A stretch of DNA of 10,448 bases from the NCBI GenBank assembly GCA_025363325.1, contig JANYEF010000434.1:1-10448 (forward strand), read 5' to 3'. The notes beneath the pieces were generated by a model. The model did not search any database. It saw nothing but the letters and a program-made list of their open reading frames with translations, and was not told the DNA's origin. Positions 1-6,475 of the stretch are shown here, one piece after another. The DNA is from Nitrospira sp. GTDB lineage: Bacteria > Nitrospirota > Nitrospiria > Nitrospirales > Nitrospiraceae. The translations under genes and the position numbers were made by a program. Within the stretch, counting starts at the first letter, position 1; the number at the start of each line of letters is the position of its first letter.

Positions 1-286
1 ATCCGTCAAGCAAGCAGACGAATCGCCGCAGATCCTCAGGATGGTCGGCGACGGTGGAGGACCTGCAAATCTGTTGACAAAATGAAAGGTATGGCATACA
101 TCCAACACTATACGTATAGGTGTCGTAGTACCCTCTCATACCGACAGGCCTGTTGGGTGAAGTGTGGTTGTCGGCATCTGTCGCAGGTACCATGCTAAGC
201 AGGCTGCGGAAAAACTATTGAGGTATACAAGAACTTCAATGGTCCGCACGTGTGGTACAACAAAATATACTTCTGTAAGGATGATC
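1..286. other. Left-edge stretch without a confident gene
   Basis: No convincing gene is seen here. On the + strand, frame 2 is open from the window edge to a TGA at 83-85 and could be the last 27 codons of a gene entering from the left. On the - strand an ORF starting with ATG at 93 stays open to the left edge (about 31 codons, G/C-rich third positions). The two overlap and cannot both be real; neither shows a motif I recognise. A perfect 12-bp palindrome (CTATACGTATAG) lies at 108-119, with near-matching ACAC/GTGT flanks, and could be a protein-binding site. The + frame that continues into the lipoprotein gene is open from 164, but nothing before 422 looks like protein. Confidence 0.35.
74..102 (+). 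promoter_or_regulatory. Possible sigma70 promoter
   Basis: A perfect -35 hexamer (TTGACA, 74-79) is followed after 17 bases by TACATC, a poor -10 with only three consensus matches. The palindrome at 108-119 would lie at the start of the transcript. If real, it would drive the lipoprotein gene through a leader of about 310 bases containing the folded element at 287-389. The -35 overlaps a candidate stop codon from the left-edge frame, so chance is possible. Confidence 0.25.
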
Positions 287-389
287 AAAAAGGCTGTCCA
301 GCAAGGCCGCAGCGAGCGAAGGGCCGAGGCGTACTCTCTGGAGTACGTTGAAGGTCTGAGCGATGCGAGAACGAAGCTGGCGGACTTTT
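287..389. repeat. Folded, palindromic intergenic element
   Basis: The ends are imperfect inverted copies: 288-302 (AAAAGGCTGTCCAGC) against 376-389 (GCTGGCGGACTTTT), sharing AAAAG/CTTTT outside and CCAGC/GCTGG inside. The centre is a perfect 7-bp hairpin, 330-336 and 341-347 (CGTACTC/GAGTACG), with a TCTG loop. Between them lie related GCGAGCGAAG-like and GCGAGAACGAAG-like stretches. The layout suggests a miniature palindromic repeat or a structured leader RNA rather than coding sequence. It ends about 32 bases before the lipoprotein start. That it is multi-copy in the genome is inference; only one copy is in this window. Confidence 0.5.
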
Positions 390-421
390 CCAGCATCCTG
401 TTAGTGGGAGGGGAGGTTCGC

Positions 422-1126
422 ATGAAAGCAGGGTGGATGGCGGCGGTCGTAATGATCGGCACAGTATCAATGGTCGGCTGCGTCAGTCAAAAAAAGTATG
501 AAGAGGCGATGTTCGATGTCGATTCGGCGAAGTCCGAGTTGGAGCGGACACGCGCGCAGAAGAATGCCTTGGAACAGCAAGTAAAGACCCTCAAGGATCT
601 CAATGTGAAATTCGGGAGCGAAGCCCAGGTCGCACACGACGAGCTTGAGCGTATTCAACATGGCCGCGACAAGGAACGTGGCAGTGTCGAGGGTCGGGCC
701 AAGGATCTCGAAGACCGTGTGAAGCAGCTCTCCTTCCAGAATCGGGCTATGCGTCAGGAATATGGGGATGTGAAGCAGCATAACGAAACCCTCAAGTCCC
801 TGGTTGCTCGCTATCAGAAAGAGTTGAAAGATCAGTCACGTTCCGTGACAGGAACTCTCGTACCCTCAGTCCCATCCCCGAGTGCCCCTTCTGTCGCGGT
901 GCCTGTTCCCCCGGCGATGAAGGCCACTCAGTCCATGCCTTCCTCCATGAACGTCAATAAGGCGTCTGCCGGCGATCTGGTGCTCGTGCTTGGTCTCTCC
1001 AAAGACGTGGCGGATCGCATTGTGACGAATCGTCCGTATCGGGTGAAGGGTGAATTAGTGGCCAAGAACGTGGTGCCCAAGGACACCTTTGATACGATCA
1101 AGGATCGCATCAGCGTCAGTCCCTAA
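422..1126 (+). CDS. Lipoprotein with coiled coil and helix-hairpin-helix domain
   Basis: The product is a predicted exported lipoprotein of 234 residues. Residues 1-20 form a short basic N-terminus, a hydrophobic stretch and a lipobox ending VGC, so Cys20 should be lipidated. Residues 25-140 are charged and heptad-like (many E, K, Q, R and L), consistent with a long coiled coil. Residues about 145-175 are a Pro/Ser/Val-rich linker. Residues 176-234 begin MNVNKASAGDL and continue through an RPYRVKGEL segment, resembling the helix-hairpin-helix fold of ComEA-type proteins, although the hairpin reads VLGLS rather than the usual PGIG. ATG 422 is chosen because GGAGGGGAGG ends five bases before it and it starts the signal peptide; the frame is open back to 164 but that part is not protein-like. 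The gene stands alone and ends at a strong terminator. Its role is unknown; a DNA- or envelope-binding role is a guess. Confidence 0.85.
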   Translation: MKAGWMAAVVMIGTVSMVGCVSQKKYEEAMFDVDSAKSELERTRAQKNALEQQVKTLKDLNVKFGSEAQVAHDELERIQHGRDKERGSVEGRAKDLEDRVKQLSFQNRAMRQEYGDVKQHNETLKSLVARYQKELKDQSRSVTGTLVPSVPSPSAPSVAVPVPPAMKATQSMPSSMNVNKASAGDLVLVLGLSKDVADRIVTNRPYRVKGELVAKNVVPKDTFDTIKDRISVSP

Positions 1127-1152
1127 TCGGAACCATGGGCCGACAAGTCTGA

Positions 1153-1191
1153 CAGGCCGTCCGCCACTCGGCGGACGGCCTGTTTGTTTTT
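1153..1191 (+). terminator. Strong intrinsic terminator
   Basis: A perfect 13-bp stem (1153-1165 with 1170-1182) closes a four-base ACTC loop and is followed directly by TTTGTTTTT. It lies 26 bases after the lipoprotein stop codon and separates that gene from the macA unit. Confidence 0.92.
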
Positions 1192-1241
1192 CCAGAGCCG
1201 AATGGAAGCCGCTTCAGCCAGGTGATTCCCTTCAGCCTTGT

Positions 1242-1250
1242 TGATACAAT
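1242..1250 (+). promoter_or_regulatory. Extended -10 promoter for the macA unit
   Basis: TGATACAAT (TG, one base, then TACAAT with 5 of 6 consensus matches) lies 38 bases before the macA start and after the upstream terminator. No good -35 is seen about 17 bases upstream, which is tolerated by extended -10 promoters. A transcript start near 1257 would leave a leader of about 30 bases. Confidence 0.45.
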
Positions 1251-1287
1251 GCACTGCAAGTAGGCGAGGGAATTGGAGAATGAGTCG

Positions 1288-2565
1288 ATGCGCCGTGCCG
1301 TCCTGATCATTAGTGTCCTGGCCGTTGGATTAGCGATTGGAGGCTATGTCTTCTTCAATGGGGAGCGCAAAGCCCCAGTTCGATATCGGACCGCCACAGT
1401 CGAGCGAGGCCCCGTCATTTCGCTCGTGACTGCGACGGGAACGATCAATCCTGTCGTCTCGGTTCAGGTTGGGACACAGGTGTCCGGCATGATCAAGAGC
1501 CTGCATGCCGATTTCAATTCGGTGGTCAAGGCTGGCGATGTCGTGGCCGCGATCGACCCCGAACCGTTCAAAGCCCGTCGCGATCAAGCTGCCAGCAATC
1601 TTGAAATGTCGAAAGCGAATGTCGCAAGGGCCAAAACTGATCTGGCTCAACGCAAGCGCGAACTGGATCGGGTGAAATCGCTGGTGGCGCAGCAGTTCGT
1701 TTCTCAGAACGACGTCGACGTCGCAGCGACGAATTTCCAGGCGGCTGAGGCGCAGGTGAACGTGGCAGGGGCGCAAGTGAAACAGGCCGAGGCGGCGCTG
1801 AGTGCCGCAGAGTTGGACTTGAAGTACACCGTCATTCGCTCGCCGGTGAACGGGATTGTGGTCGCCAGAAACGTGGAGGTCGGTCAAACGATCGCGGCCA
1901 GTTTTGCCACACCGAACCTCTTCTTGATCGCACTCGATCTGACGAAGATGCAAGCCGATACCAATGTTAGTGAGTCGGATATTGGGGGTATCACCGAAGG
2001 GAAGGAGGCAACCTTTACAGTCGATGCGTATCCAGGGTATCAATTTGCCGGCTCGATCCGTCAGGTTCGTCTTGCACCGATCAATGTGCAAAATGTGGTG
2101 ACCTATAACGTCGTGGTCAGCGTCGATAATCAGGACCTGCGCCTGAAGCCGGGGATGACCGCGAACGTCTCCATCGTTGTGGCTCAACGAGACGCCGTGC
2201 TCAAAGTACCGAATGCCGCGTTGCGATTCACACCCCCGACTGCGGGGCAGGCCGATCGCACCACGCTTGACGGTAAGCCGACCAAAGAGAAGGGGGCAGA
2301 GCAGGCAGCAGGATCCGTGAGAGGGACCATGGTGCCAAGTCGCACAATCTGGAAACAAGGACCGTCCGGGGAGCTCGAGCCCATTCGCGTCCAAACGGGT
2401 ATTTCTGATGGGTTGGCTACGGAGATATTGTCGGAGGAGTTGCCTGAAGGCACGCTGGTGGTCGTGGGGATCGACCGACCCAAAGGCGATCGGAGTGGCA
2501 GCGATCTGCCTCCAGGGTTTGGGTCCGGCGGACAGCGGGGCTCCTCGCGCAATCGTGGAATGTAG
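1288..2565 (+). CDS. macA: MacA-like periplasmic adaptor (membrane fusion protein)
   Basis: This is the periplasmic adaptor of a MacAB-type export pump, expected to link the inner-membrane ABC transporter to an outer-membrane channel. The 425-residue product has an N-terminal membrane anchor (residues about 4-23), then the first half of a lipoyl/barrel-sandwich domain (about 48-95, TATGTINPVVSVQVGTQVSG region), a long alpha-hairpin rich in Ala, Gln and Lys (about 96-178), the second lipoyl half (VIRSPVNGIVVARNVEVGQTI), a beta-barrel (about 215-300, including RLKPGMTANV) and a membrane-proximal domain (about 303-395, ISDGLATEI). Residues about 316-350 are a polar insertion and the last 25 residues are Gly/Ser/Arg-rich. 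ATG 1288 is chosen with GGAGA eight bases upstream; an in-frame TTG at 1273 is the alternative. The following ATPase and permease genes support the assignment; the exported substrate cannot be read from sequence. Confidence 0.9.
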   Translation: MRRAVLIISVLAVGLAIGGYVFFNGERKAPVRYRTATVERGPVISLVTATGTINPVVSVQVGTQVSGMIKSLHADFNSVVKAGDVVAAIDPEPFKARRDQAASNLEMSKANVARAKTDLAQRKRELDRVKSLVAQQFVSQNDVDVAATNFQAAEAQVNVAGAQVKQAEAALSAAELDLKYTVIRSPVNGIVVARNVEVGQTIAASFATPNLFLIALDLTKMQADTNVSESDIGGITEGKEATFTVDAYPGYQFAGSIRQVRLAPINVQNVVTYNVVVSVDNQDLRLKPGMTANVSIVVAQRDAVLKVPNAALRFTPPTAGQADRTTLDGKPTKEKGAEQAAGSVRGTMVPSRTIWKQGPSGELEPIRVQTGISDGLATEILSEELPEGTLVVVGIDRPKGDRSGSDLPPGFGSGGQRGSSRNRGM

Positions 2566-2589
2566 CTACTCGTGAAGCGTCCCTCGCAG

Positions 2590-2649
2590 GACGATTGACG
2601 ATTTGTGCATTGAATCAGTGTTTCATTAGAAGTCTCGCAAATCGTCAAT
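2590..2649. repeat. Inverted repeat with duplicated heptamer after macA
   Basis: GACGATT occurs twice in tandem (2590-2603), and ATTGACGATTTG (2594-2605) is matched perfectly by its reverse complement at 2638-2649, giving 12-bp arms separated by 32 bases. No T tract follows, so it is not a standard terminator. It may be a relative of the tandem-plus-inverted array at 2710-2744. Confidence 0.55.
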
Positions 2650-2709
2650 GGCTCAATGAATACATCGTTAATTTCTCAGACAATGAATCGATTCATATGC
2701 CGGTTGGTG

Positions 2710-2744
2710 TTTCACGTTTCACGCTTCACGTTTCACGAGAAACG
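2710..2744. repeat. Four tandem heptamers plus hairpin before the ATPase gene
   Basis: Four contiguous 7-bp units occupy 2710-2737: TTTCACG, TTTCACG, CTTCACG, TTTCACG. They are followed by an inverted partial copy, so that CGTTTC (2729-2734) pairs perfectly with GAAACG (2739-2744) across a four-base loop. The hairpin ends three bases before the ATG of the ATPase gene and includes its only weak ribosome-binding sequence (GAGA, 2737-2740), so it may limit translation. Confidence 0.65.
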
Positions 2745-2747
2745 CCG

Positions 2748-3467
2748 ATGAGTTCGCTGATCGAATGCGAAGATGTGTGGAAGATCTATCGGGTCGGCGA
2801 CGTGGAAGTCCAGGCCTTGCGCGGCCTGAGCCTCACGATTGAACAGGGTGAATTCGTCGCCATCATGGGGTCTTCCGGTTCCGGTAAGTCCACTCTGATG
2901 AATATTCTGGGCTGCCTCGACCAACCGACGAAGGGGCACTATCGGTTGAACGGGATAGAGGTGGGCAATCTGAAGCCCGATCATTTGGCCGGAATCCGAA
3001 ATCAGCAGATCGGGTTCGTTTTTCAGAGCTTCAATCTCATTCCCAGAACCAGCGCGCTCGAAAATGCGCAGCTTCCGCTGTTCTATCGAGGGCTTTCGCT
3101 CAAAGTGCAACGGGCGCAGGCCGCAGCGGCGTTAGGGCGGGTGGGGCTGCAGGGCAGAGAGCACCATTATCCCACCCAGTTGTCCGGAGGACAGCAACAG
3201 CGCGTGGCGATCGCACGGGCGCTGGTCACGTCGCCCTCGTTGCTCCTTGCCGATGAGCCGACCGGCAACCTCGATACCCAGTCGAGCCAGGAAATTATGA
3301 AAATCCTGGAAACGCTTAATCGAGATGAAGGGATTACGATTATTTTGGTGACGCACGAGGTAGATGTCGCAGCCTATGCCGCGCGCCAAATCGTGATCAA
3401 AGACGGACAAGTATTAAGCGACTGCGTAACCAAAGCGCGGCCAAGGTCCAGCCCAGTTGAGGCATAA
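2748..3467 (+). CDS. macB: MacB-type ABC transporter ATPase
   Basis: This is the nucleotide-binding subunit of the MacAB-type pump; it hydrolyses ATP at the cytoplasmic face of the inner membrane. The 239-residue product carries a complete set of ABC motifs: Walker A GSSGSGKST (41-49), Q-loop Gln93 in FQSFNLIP, signature LSGGQQQR (145-152), Walker B LLLADEP (165-171), D-loop NLD and switch His203 in VTHE. The pattern NILGCLD after Walker A is typical of the MacB/LolD/FtsE group. In E. coli MacB the ATPase and permease are one polypeptide; here they are two genes. ATG 2748 gives the normal family N-terminus; the frame is open upstream to 2595 but that part crosses repeats. The ribosome-binding site is weak and lies in a hairpin. 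The gap to macA is 182 bases and to the permease 185 bases, both repeat-bearing, so co-transcription is likely but not certain. Confidence 0.93.
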   Translation: MSSLIECEDVWKIYRVGDVEVQALRGLSLTIEQGEFVAIMGSSGSGKSTLMNILGCLDQPTKGHYRLNGIEVGNLKPDHLAGIRNQQIGFVFQSFNLIPRTSALENAQLPLFYRGLSLKVQRAQAAAALGRVGLQGREHHYPTQLSGGQQQRVAIARALVTSPSLLLADEPTGNLDTQSSQEIMKILETLNRDEGITIILVTHEVDVAAYAARQIVIKDGQVLSDCVTKARPRSSPVEA

Positions 3468-3490
3468 CCCGCATGATTCATGAACGCTTC

Positions 3491-3499
3491 TGCTACAAT
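3491..3499 (+). promoter_or_regulatory. Possible extended -10 before the permease gene
   Basis: TGCTACAAT matches an extended -10 (TG, one base, TACAAT). No matching -35 is seen. It could supply extra transcription of the permease, but the element is short and may be chance. Confidence 0.27.
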
Positions 3500-3517
3500 C
3501 GCCGATGCTTGGCTCAA

Positions 3518-3606
3518 GCGAGACGGGCGAGACTGGCGGGAAAAGCGCGACTGGCAGGGAAAGGGCTCACACGTCACGCGAGTCTCGCTCTCGCGCTTGT
3601 CGCGCG
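3518..3606. repeat. Five tandem nonamers with inverted copies
   Basis: Five contiguous 9-bp units fill 3518-3562: GCGAGACGG, GCGAGACTG, GCGGGAAAA, GCGCGACTG, GCAGGGAAA. Inverted versions follow at 3580-3606; AGCGAGAC (3517-3524) is matched perfectly by GTCTCGCT (3582-3589), and GCGCGAC (3545-3551) by GTCGCGC (3599-3605). The element fills most of the gap between the ATPase and permease genes and could fold strongly in the mRNA between them. Confidence 0.6.
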
Positions 3607-3652
3607 CCACTCCATCATTTCGCGACGAACCGTCATGAATAATGAGGCCTAG

Positions 3653-4888
3653 ATGTCGGCGTTTGTGTGGCTCACAATTCTCACCGCGCTGCGGATCTTG
3701 GCGCGAAATCGGTTGCGTGCCGGTCTCACGATGCTCGGGATTGTCATCGGCGTGGCGGCGGTCATCGCGATGGTGAGCATCGGTGAGGGCGCCAAGCGGG
3801 CCGTGCAAGCGCAGATTGCGACGATGGGCACGAACGTCATCATCATCTTTCCCGGAGTGACCTCTGCGAGCGGCGTACGAGGAAGTCAGGGGAGTGCCGT
3901 GACGCTTACCGTGTCCGACGCCTTGGACCTGAAAAAACGCATCCCGTTGCTGGCCGATACCGGGTGGACCAGGCGCGATGTCATGCAAATTGTTTATGGG
4001 AACCGAAACTGGAACGGACCGATCAACGGCGTCTCACCGAGTTACCTCACTATTCGGGACTGGTCCCTTACGAGTGGAGCTCCCTTCACTCAGACGGACT
4101 TGGATACTGCCGCCCGAGTTGCGCTCATCGGCCAAACGATCGTGGGGAATCTGTTTGAGCCAGGCGAAGAATCGGTGGGGGCAGTGATTCGCATCAAGAA
4201 CGTGCCATTCCGTGTCATTGGAGTTCTTGCGCCTAAAGGCCAGTCTGCGCAAGGGTCCGACCAAGACGATGTGATTTTCATCCCCTTCAGCACGGCAGAA
4301 CGGAAGGTGTTCGGGACGTCATTTGTCGGGTCCGTCGGGGCGATGTTCGGCTCGACCGATCAGGTCGAGGATTTGCCGATGGCTGCTGAGCAGATTCGAG
4401 AGGTGTTGCGGGCGCGGCACCGGCTTCAGACGGAGCAGGAAGACGATTTCACGATCCGGACGCAGGTCGATATCGGGAAGGTCCAGGAAGTTACCAGTGA
4501 GACCTTGACAATGATGTTGTTTGCCATTGCTTCCGTGTCCCTGTTAGTCGGTGGCATCGGGATCATGAATATCTTGCTCGTGTCCGTGACGGAACGGACG
4601 AGAGAGATCGGGGTCCGTATGGCGGTGGGAGCCAAACGCCACCATATCATGATGCAGTTTTTGATCGAGGCCATGACGTTGAGCCTGGTGGGCGGTGCAT
4701 TGGGTATCATACTGGGGGTTACCGGGGCCAAGTTGACGACGTTGATTGCCGGCTGGCCGACCATCATCTCCAGCAACGTCATCGTAATCGCGTTCCTCTT
4801 CTCACTCGTGGTCGGCCTGTTCTTCGGATTGTACCCTGCCAACAAGGCCGCTCGCATGAATCCTATCGAAGCGCTCCGGTACGAGTAG
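3653..4888 (+). CDS. macB: MacB-type ABC transporter permease
   Basis: This is the membrane subunit of the MacAB-type pump. The 411-residue product has the MacB topology: a first membrane segment (about 24-45, LTMLGIVIGVAAVIAMVSIGEG), a large periplasmic domain (about 46-280; MacB_PCD-like), then three membrane segments in the FtsX-like region (about 286-312, 336-358 and 375-396). Diagnostic stretches are the ERTREIGVRMAVGA coupling loop (314-327) and the C-terminus PANKAARMNPIEALRYE. These features are known to couple ATP hydrolysis to a pumping motion that drives substrate out through MacA. ATG 3653 follows GAGG by five bases. Length matches stand-alone permeases of split systems. No TolC-like outer-membrane protein is in the window. 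The substrate is unknown; lipopeptides, macrolides, peptides or lipids are all handled by relatives. Confidence 0.93.
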   Translation: MSAFVWLTILTALRILARNRLRAGLTMLGIVIGVAAVIAMVSIGEGAKRAVQAQIATMGTNVIIIFPGVTSASGVRGSQGSAVTLTVSDALDLKKRIPLLADTGWTRRDVMQIVYGNRNWNGPINGVSPSYLTIRDWSLTSGAPFTQTDLDTAARVALIGQTIVGNLFEPGEESVGAVIRIKNVPFRVIGVLAPKGQSAQGSDQDDVIFIPFSTAERKVFGTSFVGSVGAMFGSTDQVEDLPMAAEQIREVLRARHRLQTEQEDDFTIRTQVDIGKVQEVTSETLTMMLFAIASVSLLVGGIGIMNILLVSVTERTREIGVRMAVGAKRHHIMMQFLIEAMTLSLVGGALGIILGVTGAKLTTLIAGWPTIISSNVIVIAFLFSLVVGLFFGLYPANKAARMNPIEALRYE

Positions 4889-4927
4889 GCCTGGAACTTT
4901 CCGGTGACGCTTGTCCTGCACGGTGCG

Positions 4928-6145
4928 TTAGGCTGCGCGACTCGCCTTCCCTAACTCTGATGTGACCACACGTTCAATGGAGCGTGTAGAGGGCTGGGCC
5001 TGATTGGCGAGATCGATCATGAGCGGATGTCGGTATGGGCTGCCTGTCTCGTCATAGGTTAACGCGACGATCGGTTGATGGAGGGTGGCGGGATTAATCG
5101 TGGTGATCATCCCTCGTTCCTTCGTGTTGAGTTCCACGAAGCTGTAGACGGGGTAGATGCCGACCAGCTTGATGAACAGGGACACGAGACCAAGGTCGAG
5201 GCGGCCAAACTCTCCTTCTTTGAATAGTTGTTGAATTGCCGCGTGGGAAGGCAGCGGTCGGAGCCCCCCGAATCCGGTTAGTAGCTCATCGTATCGATCC
5301 GCGATCGCCACAATGCGGCTCGCTTCCGCTGTGGAGCCTGCCGATGTTTCGGAGGGATAGCCTTGCCCATCGGGTGTGACATGGTGTTCGGCCGCTACTT
5401 GGCGAACCGTCTGGGAGAAATCTCGTTGCGCCTCAATCGCAATGGCGCCGAGCCGTGGGTGATGGTGAAAGGCCGCCAGGTCTTCACCGGAGAGCGAAGT
5501 CGATGTGCGGAACAGATGGCGGGGAAGTTGTAACAGACCGATGTCATGCAGTAACGCGCCAGTGGCCAACTCGTGGAGTTTCATCAGATCATAACCGAGC
5601 GTTTGGCCGATAATCATCGCCAGCGTGCAGACGGTGAGGCTATGGTTGTTGAAGGAGTCGTCGAGATGCCGACCGTGGCTCATCGCCATGAATGTAGCGT
5701 GGGTGCTAAGGGTCCGTGTGACGATGGTGATTTCCTGTACGGCTTCGTTGACCGGTCCCGGCCTTGCGGTGCCCGTTTTGCTGATTTTGTCGAAGACGGT
5801 TTTGACCGACTGCGCGAGTTTGTCACGCGTCTCTCGAGCCACCGTGAGCTCCTGGCTCAGTGTTCCAAGTGAGCGGGGCGCATCGTGGGCTTGGGATACT
5901 TGGGTGGAGGTGCGTAAGCCAATCGTGTGAAGGGTCGCTTCCGCAATCTGTAAGGACGTGACGTCGAGCCCTTTGGAGAGGTCAATATCCACGGCGTGGA
6001 TATTGGACCGCCGCAAGCGCTCAATCTGCTCTTCAGTTTTAACCGGAAACCGGTGTCTGAGAAAGGGGGTCCGGAACCACGAGCCGTCGATACCTGCCAC
6101 ATACATCCCAACCCGGAGTTGACACAGAGGTATACGCTTCCGCAT
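4928..6145 (-). CDS. HD-GYP domain protein with DUF3391-like N-terminus
   Basis: Proteins of this family usually hydrolyse the second messenger c-di-GMP in the cytoplasm. In the 405-residue product, residues about 1-75 (RIPLCQLRVGMYVAGIDGSW...) match the DUF3391-type N-terminal domain, about 95-145 is a linker, and about 150-345 is the HD-GYP domain. Visible residues are His168, His200-Asp201 in LLHDIG, His229 in HHPRLGA, His254-His255 and DGQGYP (259-264), and Asp283 in IADRYDELLT, so most metal ligands seem kept. Two usual positions differ: HDIGK reads HDIGL and HHE reads HHV. Activity is therefore uncertain. ATG 6145 is chosen because it begins the conserved domain (MRKRIPL) with AGG nearby; ATG 6163 and TTG 6181 (SD-like AGAGG ten bases upstream, in a hairpin loop) are alternatives. 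It converges on the permease gene with only 39 bases between, without a clear terminator. There is no response-regulator receiver domain. Confidence 0.88.
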   Translation of the reverse strand: MRKRIPLCQLRVGMYVAGIDGSWFRTPFLRHRFPVKTEEQIERLRRSNIHAVDIDLSKGLDVTSLQIAEATLHTIGLRTSTQVSQAHDAPRSLGTLSQELTVARETRDKLAQSVKTVFDKISKTGTARPGPVNEAVQEITIVTRTLSTHATFMAMSHGRHLDDSFNNHSLTVCTLAMIIGQTLGYDLMKLHELATGALLHDIGLLQLPRHLFRTSTSLSGEDLAAFHHHPRLGAIAIEAQRDFSQTVRQVAAEHHVTPDGQGYPSETSAGSTAEASRIVAIADRYDELLTGFGGLRPLPSHAAIQQLFKEGEFGRLDLGLVSLFIKLVGIYPVYSFVELNTKERGMITTINPATLHQPIVALTYDETGSPYRHPLMIDLANQAQPSTRSIERVVTSELGKASRAA

Positions 6146-6181
6146 TCCGCACCTATCGATCATGAAGTGGGTATGGGGCAA

Positions 6182-6234
6182 GAACCGACAACCTCTTATC
6201 GGTTCGCGCTGCTCAGATCTTGAATCCGAGCAGC
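6182..6234 (-). promoter_or_regulatory. Two hairpins in the HD-GYP gene leader
   Basis: Read on the - strand, GCTGCTC (6234-6228) pairs with GAGCAGC (6214-6208), and then GAACCGA (6205-6199) pairs with TCGGTTC (6188-6182). Both arms are perfect 7-bp matches. The second loop contains AGAGG, the only good Shine-Dalgarno-like sequence for the TTG start at 6181. The pair could be operators or a translational control structure; no known riboswitch consensus is recognised. Confidence 0.4.
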
Positions 6235-6291
6235 CTGCATTATTATGGCCGAGCGAGGCTGGTGGGATCGGCGAGGCGGATGAGGGTTGAT

Positions 6292-6354
6292 CTGGTTCAT
6301 CTAGTCTGTCTTGTTCATCTGGTTAGTCTGGTTCAACCAAACAAACCAAATAAT
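6292..6354. repeat. Five tandem nonamers with inverted copies in a 330-base gap
   Basis: Five contiguous 9-bp units occupy 6292-6336: CTGGTTCAT, CTAGTCTGT, CTTGTTCAT, CTGGTTAGT, CTGGTTCAA. They are followed by inverted versions (CCAAACAAA, CCAAATAAT at 6337-6354); 6318-6332 and the reverse complement of the inverted part agree at 12 of 15 positions. The gap 6146-6475 between rusA and the HD-GYP gene otherwise holds the two leader hairpins at 6182-6234 and no credible gene. The + frame through the array reads LVHLVCLVHLV only because of the repeat. Confidence 0.6.
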
Positions 6355-6475
6355 CAAGAGAGACCAGCCGGTCCTCGCGCTTCACGCGCCACAGACCGTC
6401 TCGCATGGGGAAATGCGTGTCTCGGCATGTCGGGGTCGGGCGGGTGAGTGAGAAGAGCGACTTTTTAGTAGCCAC

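Noticed and set aside
164..421. Extending the lipoprotein gene upstream to ATG 164
   Set aside because: The added 86 residues precede a full signal peptide and lipobox, run through the folded element, and lack a ribosome-binding site. ATG 422 has an excellent one.
1330..2394. Long open frame (354 codons) antisense to macA
   Set aside because: It is a shadow of the macA codon pattern, rich in His, Arg and Cys, with no recognisable domain or translation signal.
4889..4927. Bidirectional terminator between the permease and HD-GYP genes
   Set aside because: The 39 bases hold no GC-rich stem with a following T tract on either strand.
6292..6354. CRISPR-like array
   Set aside because: The units are 9 bp, degenerate and contiguous, with no spacers, and no cas genes are present. 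The same applies to the arrays at 2710, 3518 and 9144.
6220..6447. Small + strand ORF containing LVHLVCLVHLV
   Set aside because: The periodic peptide is just the 9-bp repeat read in frame; there is no ribosome-binding site and no protein-like sequence outside the repeat.
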